NCBI RefSeq assembly: GCF_900107925.1
Contig: NZ_FNUJ01000001.1
Span: 868,001-932,000, forward strand
Length of the DNA stretch: 64,000 nt
Source: Amycolatopsis pretoriensis
GTDB taxonomy: Bacteria; Actinomycetota; Actinomycetes; Mycobacteriales; Pseudonocardiaceae
Direction: 5' to 3'
Shown here: one piece after another, positions 1-7,782 of the stretch
Layout of the letters: each line of letters begins with the position of its first letter
Position numbering within the stretch: position 1 is the stretch's first letter
Position numbers and translations under genes: made by a program
The notes under the pieces: generated by a model
What the model saw: the letters and a program-made list of their open reading frames with translations, nothing else
Told to the model about the DNA's origin: nothing
Databases searched by the model: none

Positions 1-1054
1 GCCAGGCGCCGAAGGCGGCGACCGCGAAAGCGCTCGCCGCGGTCACCGGGGCCACGTAGTACCAGTGGAACGGCCCGACCCCGAGCAGCGAATACGCGAC
101 GTAGTAGAGGATCCCGCCGCCGGCCAGCGCGGCGACCGGGCCCAGGGCGGGGAACTGCGGCCAGCGGACGCCGAAGCGCGCGGCCGCCCAGCCCGCCAGC
201 GCGACCACGCCGAGCAGCGCGGGCACGAACGACACGAGCACGGTGACCGGCCAGCCGACGTAGTACATGACCGGCCCGGTGCTGTAGGTCCACGGCGCGA
301 ACAGCCCGGCCTGCAGCTGCTTGATCACCAGCGTGTCCGGGACGAACGACCCGAAGGCGACCCAGCTGACGACGAACCAGGGCGCCGCGGTCAGCACGGC
401 CACCCCGGCGACGGGCAGCAGGCGCCGCCGGATCGCGGGCGCGCTCACCGCGATCACCACGACGAACAGCACGAGGTCCAGGCGCGTCAGGACGGTGAGC
501 CCGGCGGTCACGCCGAAGAGCAGCGGCCGCGCTTCGACCGCGAAGACGGTCAGCACCAGCAGTACGGCGGGGATCAGCAGGACTTCCAGGCCGATCGCGG
601 ACAGCACGAACGGGTTCAGCAGCACCAGCGCGACCCCGAGCACGCCGGCGGCGGCCGGCAGCGCGAACGCCCGGCCGAGGCGCAGCCACGCCCAGCCGAG
701 CGCGGCGCCGCAGAGCACGGTCAGGATCCCGAGCGCGACCACCGGGTGCGGGCCGCCCGTCACCCGCGTCACCAGGGTCAGCGCGGCGAGGAGCAGGACG
801 TTCAGCGGCGACGTCGCCGAGTTCGCCGGCGAGCCCGGGATGAGGCCCCACTCGCCGTGCACGGCGAGGTTCTTGGCGTAGGCGAGGGTGATGTAGCCGT
901 CGTCGGTGAGGCTGCCGCGCACCACCAGGAAGACGACGGCGCCCAGCACCGCCCCGAAGACGGGCAGCCACCGGGGCGCGGTCGTGGTCTTCGCGTCCGT
1001 TTCCGCCAGCACCTGCCCACCTCGCGGAACCACCGCCCGCTGTCCGACTGCCAT
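1..1054 (-). CDS. Integral membrane GT-C-type glycosyltransferase (partial)
   Basis: This frame is open from an ATG at 1054 to the window edge, giving at least 351 residues; the C-terminus lies outside. After a short cytoplasmic N-terminus there is a membrane segment, then a loop with the acidic motif LTDDGYITLAYAKNLA and a GSPANSATSPLN stretch. Several further hydrophobic helices and a late FHWYY motif follow. An Asp-Asp in the first extracytoplasmic loop is typical of GT-C enzymes that use polyprenyl-phosphate sugars (arabinofuranosyl- or mannosyltransferase-like, compare AftB). I infer that it adds a sugar to a cell-envelope polymer at the outer membrane face. Donor and acceptor cannot be told from sequence. 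It could equally be an uncharacterised member of the family. Confidence 0.75.
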   Translation of the reverse strand, partial: MAVGQRAVVPRGGQVLAETDAKTTTAPRWLPVFGAVLGAVVFLVVRGSLTDDGYITLAYAKNLAVHGEWGLIPGSPANSATSPLNVLLLAALTLVTRVTGGPHPVVALGILTVLCGAALGWAWLRLGRAFALPAAAGVLGVALVLLNPFVLSAIGLEVLLIPAVLLVLTVFAVEARPLLFGVTAGLTVLTRLDLVLFVVVIAVSAPAIRRRLLPVAGVAVLTAAPWFVVSWVAFGSFVPDTLVIKQLQAGLFAPWTYSTGPVMYYVGWPVTVLVSFVPALLGVVALAGWAAARFGVRWPQFPALGPVAALAGGGILYYVAYSLLGVGPFHWYYVAPVTAASAFAVAAFGAW

Positions 1055-1183
1055 GGCCCGGCACCGTAACGACGGCGTATTACCGGGCTGCTACACCCGG
1101 ATCACGTCCGCCGGACCCGCCGGGGTTCACCTGATCGTGTCATGGCCCGGCGGGGTCCGCAGTGTGGTCCACAGTGGACGCGG

Positions 1184-2710
1184 TCAGGGCGTGCGGCGGC
1201 GGATGGTGACCAGGACGAGGGCGGTGCCGCCGGTCAGGAGCAGGGCGCCGAGGCCCAGCAGCGGGCCGGCGTCGGTGCCGGTGTCCGGCAGGCCGGTGCC
1301 GCCGCCCGGGGTGGTGGTCGGTGCTGGGGCCGGGGTGGTCGAACTCGTCGGGTTCGCCGGGCTCGTCGAGGTGCGGGTCGAGGTGGACGTTTCGGTCGAC
1401 GTCTCCGTCGAGGTGGCCGGGCCTGTCGTCGTGGACGGTGCGGTGGTCGAGGGCTCGGCCGTGGTGGCCGGGGTCGTGGTCGTGGGTGTCGTGGTGGCGG
1501 GGGCCGTCGTGGTCGGGCTGGTGGTCGTGGGTGCGGTGGTGGTCGGTGTGGTCGTGGCCGGGCTCGTGGTGGTCGTCGGCGCCGTCGTGGTCGTGGGGCC
1601 GGCCGTCGTGGTGACCGTCGTCGGCGTGGTGGTGGTCGTCTTGGTGGTGGTCGTGGTCGGGTCGGGCTTGCCGTGGCACGACGGCAGGTCGCCGACGAAC
1701 GGGTACGCGTGGAACTCCTGCCCGCTGCCCTGGCCGGAACCCGAGCCGTGGACGAGGTCGCCCGCGGTGAAGAAGCGGCCGTTCGTGCCCGGCAGCGTCA
1801 CGGTCGTCGTCCCGGCCGGGTTGCCCACGAGCACGCTGCCCTGGAACATGCCGCTGCCGGTGAGGGCCGTCGTGCTCGCGTCCGGGAAGTTCCACAGCAG
1901 GCGCGGCCGCAGCTTGTTGAGCTGGTCGTTGTCATCGAGCGTGCCGCTGTAGGTGTTGATCGTCCGGACGCGGCCGGTGAGGTTGACCAGCACCGTCGCG
2001 CCTTCGGGGATGCCTTCGAACGCGATGCCCTGCGTGCTGCCGCCCGGCCCGGCGATGTCGGCGTCGATCGTGAAGATCTGCAGCTTGGACTTGCCGTCGC
2101 CGGTGAAGAGCGTCTGGTACCCCTGGTTCTTCGCGGTCCCGGTGGTCGCGGCCCGCGCGTAGCACTTGCTCGCCGCCTCGAGCCGGCCCCGCAGCCCGGC
2201 GTACGGCTGCAGCGCGGCGGGGTCGTGGACGAGCTTGCCGATCACGGTGCCGGTGACCGACCCGGCGTGGCGGACGACCCCGCCCGCCGAGTCGCCGACG
2301 GCGTCGAGCCGCTGCCCCTCGGCGACGGTGACGTCCTTGCCGACGGTCAGGTAGTCGGCTCCGTCCGGTGGCGGAACGCGGGAGCCGACCCCGGCGACAC
2401 CGACGTTGTAGATCGACGAACCGGACGTCTTCCGCAGCGTGAAGTCCCCGCCGACGACCACGCGGCCCTCCGCCTCGGCCGCGCTGCCGGTCACGCGCAT
2501 GTCGCCGCCGACGTAGAGGTTGACCCCGTTGTCGCGGCCGGCGAACGGGCCGTTGCCGACCGGCGGGTGGACGGTCGGGCACGTGCCGGGCACGCACGGG
2601 CCGAGGCCGTCGGGCAGCGGATCGGCGTGCGCGGTCCGGCCGAGTGGCACCGAGAGGGCCACGAGCCCGCAGGCCGCCAGCGCCGCCAGGGCGGCATGGG
2701 TCACGCGCAC
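1184..2710 (-). CDS. Choice-of-anchor A surface protein with Thr-rich stalk and LPDTG sortase signal
   Basis: The protein has about 508 residues. A signal peptide ([18 protein letters not shown], cleaved near AHADP) is followed by a choice-of-anchor-A-type domain of about 300 residues ([29 protein letters not shown] motifs). A stalk of about 120 residues is made almost only of Thr, Pro, Ser and Ala. The C-terminus has LPDTG, a hydrophobic helix and IRRRTP, a complete sortase sorting signal. The open frame begins with a GTG at 2728, but a GGGGAGG Shine-Dalgarno lies inside it, so GTG 2710 or 2704 is the likelier start. The product is probably a wall-anchored surface protein of unknown ligand. 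It is transcribed away from the two-component genes next door, and an inverted repeat lies between them. Confidence 0.85.
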   Translation of the reverse strand: MRVTHAALAALAACGLVALSVPLGRTAHADPLPDGLGPCVPGTCPTVHPPVGNGPFAGRDNGVNLYVGGDMRVTGSAAEAEGRVVVGGDFTLRKTSGSSIYNVGVAGVGSRVPPPDGADYLTVGKDVTVAEGQRLDAVGDSAGGVVRHAGSVTGTVIGKLVHDPAALQPYAGLRGRLEAASKCYARAATTGTAKNQGYQTLFTGDGKSKLQIFTIDADIAGPGGSTQGIAFEGIPEGATVLVNLTGRVRTINTYSGTLDDNDQLNKLRPRLLWNFPDASTTALTGSGMFQGSVLVGNPAGTTTVTLPGTNGRFFTAGDLVHGSGSGQGSGQEFHAYPFVGDLPSCHGKPDPTTTTTKTTTTTPTTVTTTAGPTTTTAPTTTTSPATTTPTTTAPTTTSPTTTAPATTTPTTTTPATTAEPSTTAPSTTTGPATSTETSTETSTSTRTSTSPANPTSSTTPAPAPTTTPGGGTGLPDTGTDAGPLLGLGALLLTGGTALVLVTIRRRTP

Positions 2711-2813
2711 GGGACCTCCCCTGTCCACTGTGGACTCTCCGTCGCGGACGATAGCGGCCGGTCAGCGCGGTCGCCCGGCGATCCACCCGATCGGGGAGGG
2801 TGTCCCCGGGCGA

Positions 2814-2842
2814 CAAACTTGAGTGGATTGTTGTCAAGTTTG
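2814..2842. promoter_or_regulatory. Inverted repeat between divergent genes
   Basis: Perfect 9-bp arms CAAACTTGA (2814-2822) and TCAAGTTTG (2834-2842) flank an 11-bp spacer. The site lies between the surface-protein gene and the histidine kinase and is AT-rich relative to its surroundings. It is a candidate regulator-binding site for either promoter; no terminator-like T-run follows it. Confidence 0.5.
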
Positions 2843-2971
2843 CCGGGGTGTTCCGCGCCGATCGGCGCGGAAGCCACAGTGGACGGACCTGCGCCGATGA
2901 AATCCCGGTGAACCGCAACTTCCTCCCCGGGCCGGATGCGCCCGCCCCGCGCGCTTCCTAGGCTGTCCGTC

Positions 2972-4138
2972 GTGGGGGCGAGGGTGGTGAGCGGGATCCG
3001 GGCCCGTCTGGAGACGAGCCTCGGCCGCGCCGGGATCGGGCTGCCGTGGTGGGTCCCCGTGGGTGTCACCGCCTTCGGGGTGGTGCTGGCGGTGGCGGCG
3101 GTGGCGCAGCGAGGGGCGCTGGCGCCGCCGGCACCGATCGCCCTCGCCGGGCTGCTCGCCATCGTGACCGCGCTGGTCTGGGCCGTCACCGGCACCATCG
3201 TCCCGCCGTGGCTGAAGGCGCTCACCGTGCTCGCGGCCGTCGCCGTCCTGCTCGCGCGCCCCGCCGTCCCGGACTTCGCGCCGGTCGTGCTCGTCGTGCT
3301 GGCCGCCGAGACCGCCGCCATCGCGCGCCCGGCCATCGCCTACGGCGTCGCCGCCGCGAGCGTCGCCACCCTGGCCGTGGCCGCCGCGCGGGTCGGGCTC
3401 GTCGGGTTCCCCGTCTACGTCGCCGCCGTGCTGCTCGGCGCCGCGGGCGGGTTCATGATGCGCTGGTACGTCCGCGCCCTCGACGCCGAACGCGCGGCCC
3501 GCGACGCCGCCCGCGACCAGGCCGTCCTCGCCGAAAGGCAGCGGATCGCCCGCGAGGTGCACGACGTCGTCGCCCACTCGCTGAGCATCACGCTGCTGCA
3601 CCTGACCGGCACCCGCCACGCGCTGCAGCAGGACCGCGACGTCGAGGAGGCCCTCGAAGGCCTCGCCGAAGCCGAACGCGTCGGCCGGACGGCGATGGCC
3701 GACATCCGCCGGACCGTCGGGCTGCTGGCCGAGGCGCCCGCCGGGACCCGCCCGCTGCCCGGCGCCCGCGACATCCCCGCGCTGGTCGAGCGCACCCGCG
3801 CGGCCGGGCTGGCGGTGCACTACGAGCAGGAGGGCGACGTGGCCGCCGTGCCGGACCTGGCCGGGCTGGGGCTCTACCGCATCGCGCAGGAGTCGCTGGC
3901 CAACATCGCCAAGCACGGCGACGGCGCACCGGCCCGGCTCCGGCTCGACATCGGCGCGACGGAGGCCCGGCTGGTCGTCCGCAACCGGCTGCCCGGCGAG
4001 AGGCCGGCTGCCACGGGCGGTTCGGGGTTGCGGGGCATGGCAGCGCGGGCCGGCCAGCTCGGCGCGGAGCTGACGGCGGGACCGGAGGGCCCGGACTGGG
4101 TCGTGACGGTCGGCGTGCCCGTGGGCGGCGCCTCGTGA
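2972..4138 (+). CDS. Two-component sensor histidine kinase (NarL/DesK class)
   Basis: About 388 residues from GTG 2972. The GTG sits 7 nt after a TAGGCT -10-like hexamer, which suggests a leaderless transcript; an upstream in-frame ATG at 2936 lacks a ribosome site. Four to six hydrophobic segments (residues about 25-165) form the membrane sensor. A HisKA_3 dimerisation helix follows (ERQRIAREVHDVVAHSLS, phosphorylated His about residue 197), then a HATPase with an N-box (AQESLANIAKHG) and a G-box (GSGLRGMAARAGQLGA). It should autophosphorylate and pass phosphate to the response regulator encoded downstream. The signal is unknown. Its stop overlaps the start of a small repeat-built ORF. Confidence 0.92.
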   Translation: MGARVVSGIRARLETSLGRAGIGLPWWVPVGVTAFGVVLAVAAVAQRGALAPPAPIALAGLLAIVTALVWAVTGTIVPPWLKALTVLAAVAVLLARPAVPDFAPVVLVVLAAETAAIARPAIAYGVAAASVATLAVAAARVGLVGFPVYVAAVLLGAAGGFMMRWYVRALDAERAARDAARDQAVLAERQRIAREVHDVVAHSLSITLLHLTGTRHALQQDRDVEEALEGLAEAERVGRTAMADIRRTVGLLAEAPAGTRPLPGARDIPALVERTRAAGLAVHYEQEGDVAAVPDLAGLGLYRIAQESLANIAKHGDGAPARLRLDIGATEARLVVRNRLPGERPAATGGSGLRGMAARAGQLGAELTAGPEGPDWVVTVGVPVGGAS

Positions 4139-4302
4139 CCGCCGGGCGCGCTGGGTGGCGTGGTGTCGAGCCGGCGGCGCGACCGGAAGACTCGGACCGC
4201 ATTCCCGCGGGCGGGCGCCTCGTGACCGCCGGGCGGCGCGGTGCCGAGCTGGTGGCGCGACCGGAAGACTCGGGCTGCATCTCCACGGGCGGCACCCCGT
4301 GA
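4135..4302 (+). repeat. Repeat-built mini-ORF bridging kinase and response regulator
   Basis: GTGACCGCC occurs at 4135, 4222, 4299 and 4314. The units between copies (87 and 77 bp) share blocks such as GGCGCGACCGGAAGACTCGG. The segment forms a 55-residue reading frame whose GTG overlaps the kinase stop (GTGA, 4135-4138) and whose TGA overlaps the regulator GTG (GTGA, 4299-4302). The peptide repeats VTAGR...ARPEDS twice. It looks like a tandem duplication of the original kinase/regulator overlap. Whether the peptide has a function is unknown; it would keep translation coupled. Confidence 0.6.
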
Positions 4303-5795
4303 CCGCCGGGCCCGTGACCGCCGGCGAAGTCCGCGTCCTGCTCGTCGACGACCAGGAGCTCGTCCGCTCCGGCCTACGGCGGATCCTGCGCCGGCGCGAC
4401 GGGTTCGTCATCGCCGGCGAGTGCGCTGACGGCGCCGAAGTTCCCGCCGCCCTCGCCGCCCTCGATGTCGACGTCGTCGTGATGGACCTGCGGATGAAGC
4501 ACGTCGACGGCATCGAGGCGACCCGGCGGATCGGCGGCCGGCCGCCGGTGCTGGCCCTGACCACCTTCGACGACGACGAACTGCTCGCCGGCGCCCTGCG
4601 CGCGGGCGCCGTCGGCTACATCCTCAAGGACTCACCCGCCGAGGACCTCATCCGCGCCGTCCGGGCGGTCGCCGCCGGCGACGCCTGGCTCGACGCCTCC
4701 GTGACCGCGCGCGTCCTCACCACCTACCGGCGCGCCCCCGCCGAAGAGCCCGGTGGTCCGCCGCCGGGCCTGCTGACGCCCCGCGAGCTGGACGTGCTGC
4801 GCGCGGCCGGGCGCGGGCTGTCCAACGCCGAGATCGCCGCCGCGCTCGTCGTCTCCGAGCTGACGGTGAAGAGCCACCTCGGCCGGATCTTCACCAAGCT
4901 CGGCCTGCGCGACCGCGCCGCGGCCGTCGTGTACGCCTTCGACCACGGCATCGTCAGCCCGCGCGGGTCCACTGTGGACGACGCCCCGGTGCGGCCGGCC
5001 GTCGCGGAGCCGGCCCCGCTGCCCGGGCTGCGGTTCTCGGTGCTGGGACCCATGCGCGCCTGGCGCGGCGGCACCCCGCTCGACCTCGGGCCGGTGCGCC
5101 AGCAGGCCCTGCTCGCGGCGCTGGTGCTGCGCCCGGGCGTCACGGTCGGCCCGGCCGAGCTGCTCGACGGCGTCTGGGGGCTGGAGCCGCCGGGGACCGG
5201 GGGCCGCGTGCTGCCGGTGTACGTGCACCGGCTGCGCAAGTGCCTGCGCGCACCCGGCGAGCGGACGCCGGACTCGGTGATCGGCCGCACGCGCGGCGGC
5301 TACCGGTTCGCCGTCGACGGCGTCCGGATCGACACGGCGCGGCTGGCCGAGCTGGCCGCGGACGCCACCGCCGCCGAAGAAGCGGACGAGCCGGCCGCCG
5401 CCGTCGAGTCCTGGTCCGCCGCCCTCGGGCTGTTCCACGGCGAGCCGCTTTCCGGGTTGCCGGGGCCGTTCGCCGAAGGTCAGCGGCTGCGGCTGACCGA
5501 GCGCCGCGCCGCGATGCTGACCCGCAAGGCGCGGCTGCAGCTGGGGCTGGGCCGGTACGCCGAGACGGCCGACGAACTGTCGGCCGTGCTGGCCGTCGAG
5601 CCGCTGCGCGAGCCGGTGGGGGCGTTGCTGATGCGGGCGCTGCAGGCCACCGGCCGCCGCGCCGAGGCGATCGCCGTGTACGGCCGGATCCGCGACCGGC
5701 TGGCCACCGACCTCGGGGTCGAACCGGGGGAGGAGCTGCGGCGCGCGCACCGGGCCGTGCTGGACGACGTGCTCCACCCGGACTTCCCCGGCTGA
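4299..5795 (+). CDS. Response regulator: REC + LuxR HTH + SARP-like winged helix + BTAD
   Basis: About 498 residues from GTG 4299 (GTG 4314 is an alternative). A receiver domain comes first, with acidic pair LLVDD at 14-18, phospho-acceptor Asp about 63 in VVMDLRM, and Lys about 110 in LKDSP. A LuxR/NarL helix-turn-helix follows (LTPRELDVLRAA...LTVKSHLGRIFTKLGL, about 155-215). After a linker there is a second DNA-binding module of AfsR/SARP type (LRFSVLGPMRAWRG...VHRLRKCLRAP...GYRF, about 245-345) and a bacterial transcriptional activation domain (about 350-490). Ordinary NarL regulators end after the LuxR domain at about 210-220 residues. The fused SARP half could give a second DNA contact or recruit polymerase. 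The cognate kinase is immediately upstream. Targets are unknown. Confidence 0.9.
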   Translation: MTAGPVTAGEVRVLLVDDQELVRSGLRRILRRRDGFVIAGECADGAEVPAALAALDVDVVVMDLRMKHVDGIEATRRIGGRPPVLALTTFDDDELLAGALRAGAVGYILKDSPAEDLIRAVRAVAAGDAWLDASVTARVLTTYRRAPAEEPGGPPPGLLTPRELDVLRAAGRGLSNAEIAAALVVSELTVKSHLGRIFTKLGLRDRAAAVVYAFDHGIVSPRGSTVDDAPVRPAVAEPAPLPGLRFSVLGPMRAWRGGTPLDLGPVRQQALLAALVLRPGVTVGPAELLDGVWGLEPPGTGGRVLPVYVHRLRKCLRAPGERTPDSVIGRTRGGYRFAVDGVRIDTARLAELAADATAAEEADEPAAAVESWSAALGLFHGEPLSGLPGPFAEGQRLRLTERRAAMLTRKARLQLGLGRYAETADELSAVLAVEPLREPVGALLMRALQATGRRAEAIAVYGRIRDRLATDLGVEPGEELRRAHRAVLDDVLHPDFPG

Positions 5796-5808
5796 GGGGT
5801 CCCCGCGG

Positions 5809-6189
5809 TCAGGAGACGCGCGCGGCCGGAGTCCCGGCGAGCGCGGCGTGGGCCTCGGCGAGCTCGAGGTGCAGCGGCAGCACGCGGTCGAGGCCGAGGA
5901 TGGCGAGCGGCCGGGCGACGGCGATCCGGGCGGCCGCGATGGCGTACGGGATCTTGCGCGCCAGCGCTTCGCGGTAGGCCTCGACGAGCACGCTGAAGAC
6001 GGTCGAGTCGCAGAACGTCGTCTCGGTCAGGTCGGCCACGACCCCCTCGGCGCCGCCGGCGAACGGGCTCAGCAGAACGTCCCTCAGCTTGGACGTCGTG
6101 GCCAGGTCGAGGTCGCCGGCGCAGTGCACGGTCACGACACCCGCGTCGGTCGTCGTCGCGAAGCGGGGCGAAGTGCGGTTCTCGGTCAT
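5809..6189 (-). CDS. STAS-domain anti-sigma factor antagonist-like protein
   Basis: The 126-residue product starts at ATG 6189, preceded by AGGAGGG at good spacing; the longer upstream open frame is not coding-like. It is a single STAS domain: a beta-strand start (VVTVHCAGDLDLATTSKL), then the phosphorylation-loop region TFCDSTVFSVLVEAYREA, where DST takes the place of the usual D-S-S/T. Such proteins bind an anti-sigma kinase and release a sigma factor; phosphorylation of the loop Ser or Thr switches this off. No partner kinase or sigma factor is encoded nearby, so its partners must lie elsewhere. It ends 13 bp from the convergent response-regulator gene. Confidence 0.8.
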   Translation of the reverse strand: MTENRTSPRFATTTDAGVVTVHCAGDLDLATTSKLRDVLLSPFAGGAEGVVADLTETTFCDSTVFSVLVEAYREALARKIPYAIAAARIAVARPLAILGLDRVLPLHLELAEAHAALAGTPAARVS

Positions 6190-6575
6190 CGGAGTCCCTC
6201 CTGTGCTGCGAAGTACCCAACGCCGTCCGAGATCACGCGCCAAAGCGGGTTGCTCGCTGCGGCATCCGGGGGATAACGATGCACGAACGTTGCGATCAGC
6301 GGTAACTTGGGGTGGCAGAACCGTTTCGCGACGGGCCGGCCGTGGTGGGTTGCCACACCCCGCGGCCGCCGGATCCGGCTGACGCGGGCCGGGTCCCGGC
6401 GCCGGGCGGCGCCGAAAGGGGACGCGGCAGGTCGACGCCCCGCCGCCGCGTCCCCTGGGCGCGGCTCGGGTCGTTATGGCCGCTTCGTCTCCTACGCCCG
6501 GGTTGTCCACCGTGTCGCCACCTGCCCCATGATCCGGTCGTCGCTAAGCTGCGGCGATCGAGGCGAAGGGGAACG
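6190..6575. other. Divergent intergenic region, no gene seen
   Basis: 386 bp between the STAS gene and the MerR gene. Open frames here have poor codon bias and no ribosome sites. A TAAGCT hexamer at 6545-6550 is a possible -10 element for the MerR gene. I see no clear repeat or RNA structure. Confidence 0.5.
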
Positions 6576-7454
6576 GTGGAACGGAAGAGCGTCGACGAGC
6601 CGTCCGCGGCCGGTGCCTGGGCGCCGGGCAAGGTCGCCGAGCTGCTCGGCGTCTCACCGGTGACCCTGCGCAGCTGGAGCGCGCGGTACGGGATCGGCCC
6701 GTCGGCGGGCGGCGCCGGCCGCCATCGCCGCTATTCGGACGCCGACGTCCGCCGGCTGCAGCACATGCAGCGGCTCGTCGGGCGCGGGATGCCGGTGCGC
6801 GAGGCGGCCGCGGCGGCCTTCGGCGGACCCGCGGAACCACCCGAGGTACCGGCCGCCCGCCGGGTGCGCGAACTCGAGGAGGCGGCGGAGGAGCTGAGGT
6901 CGGCGTCGGTCTCGGGCCTGCTCGACGAAACCCTCGCGACGCTCGGCCCGGCGGCGGCGTGGACCGACGTCCTGGCCCCGGTCCTGCGGGGCCTGGGTGA
7001 CCGCTGGCAGCGCGGCGAAGTCTGCTTCGCGTCGGAATGGGCGCTGACGACCGAGATCTCGCTGGCGTTCGAGCGGTTCAGCCGCCGCTTCCCGGCGGCG
7101 GTGCCGGGGCGTCCGGTGCTGCTGGCCTGCTGCCCGGCGGAGCGGCATTCGCTGCCGCTGGAGGCCCTGCGCGCGACGCTGGCCGAGGCGGGGATCCCGG
7201 TGGCGTACCTGGGGCAGCTGGTCCCGGCGGAAACGGTCGCCGACCTGGCCGCGCGCCTCGACCCGGTACTGGTGCTGCTGTGGTCGCTGGCACCCCCGAC
7301 GGCCGACGACCTCCTCGCGGCCCGGGTGCGCGACCTGGGGCGGGTGGTCGGGACGGCGGGGCCGGGCTGGGAGCACCTCGGTGACCGTGGCTTCGCCCGG
7401 GTGAACGACCTCGCGTCGGCGGTGGAGCTGGCCGTGGCGAACGCGGGGAATTAG
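6576..7454 (+). CDS. MerR-family regulator with C-terminal cobalamin-binding-like domain
   Basis: About 292 residues from GTG 6576, which follows GAAGGGGAAC. The N-terminal MerR winged helix is clear (KVAELLGVSPVTLRSWSARYGIGP and RHRRYSDADVRRLQHMQRL). A helical bundle (about 95-190) and a Rossmann-like B12-binding domain follow, with ERHSLPLEALR and AYLGQLVPAETVADLA. This is the CarH/LitR architecture, in which adenosylcobalamin acts as a light or ligand sensor. The Trp-x9-Glu-His signature of photosensory CarH is not evident: the bundle has WALTTEISLAFERF. In the B12 loop the His is kept but the following Gly is not. It may sense another corrinoid or have lost light sensing. The target genes are not obvious. 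Confidence 0.82.
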   Translation: MERKSVDEPSAAGAWAPGKVAELLGVSPVTLRSWSARYGIGPSAGGAGRHRRYSDADVRRLQHMQRLVGRGMPVREAAAAAFGGPAEPPEVPAARRVRELEEAAEELRSASVSGLLDETLATLGPAAAWTDVLAPVLRGLGDRWQRGEVCFASEWALTTEISLAFERFSRRFPAAVPGRPVLLACCPAERHSLPLEALRATLAEAGIPVAYLGQLVPAETVADLAARLDPVLVLLWSLAPPTADDLLAARVRDLGRVVGTAGPGWEHLGDRGFARVNDLASAVELAVANAGN

Positions 7455-7496
7455 GCGGCGTCGCCGGGCGGGAGAGCTCGGCCGCCGGAGTCGAGC

Positions 7497-7549
7497 GTCG
7501 CGAATGACCCATTGGCGGCTTCGGAGGTCCCGAATGCGTCATTCGCGAC
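7497..7549. repeat. 12-bp inverted repeat downstream of the MerR gene
   Basis: GTCGCGAATGAC (7497-7508) and its exact reverse complement GTCATTCGCGAC (7538-7549) are separated by 29 bp that contain a further related block, TCCCGAATGCG. RNA from either strand could fold into a hairpin, so a terminator is possible, but no T-run follows. The repeated GAATGAC/GAATGCG words suggest a dispersed palindromic element. Confidence 0.55.
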
Positions 7550-7782
7550 GCCACGGTGGGCGGTCGTCGCGGGCCGGCCACCCGGACTCCACCGGCTCCG
7601 CGCGCCGGATGCGGATTCGTTGCACCCGCGCCGATCCCCGCTGACCGGGACACCGTGAGCCGCTCGCCGACATCGATGTCATTTTTCCTAATTCTTGTCC
7701 TCCTTGTCTTCTTGACGCTCCCAGCGCGCGCGGCGGAAGCTTCCTGGCAACGTTGTCACCCACTCCCGAACGGAGTTCCCCC
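7550..7782. other. Upstream region of the GH2 gene with pyrimidine-rich tract
   Basis: The stretch from about 7680 to 7722 is rich in T and C runs and much poorer in GC than anything around it. It can be read as a short hydrophobic peptide from ATG 7676, but codon use is not coding-like. It more likely belongs to the promoter or 5' leader of the glycosidase gene. The intergenic space from 7455 holds only this and the inverted repeat. Confidence 0.4.

Noticed and set aside
906..1952. A Val-rich reading frame on the plus strand
   Set aside because: It is the complement of the Thr-rich stalk of the LPDTG protein and has no ribosome site.
1184..2728. GTG 2728 as the start of the surface protein
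   Set aside because: The ribosome site GGGGAGG lies downstream of this codon, so an internal GTG fits better.
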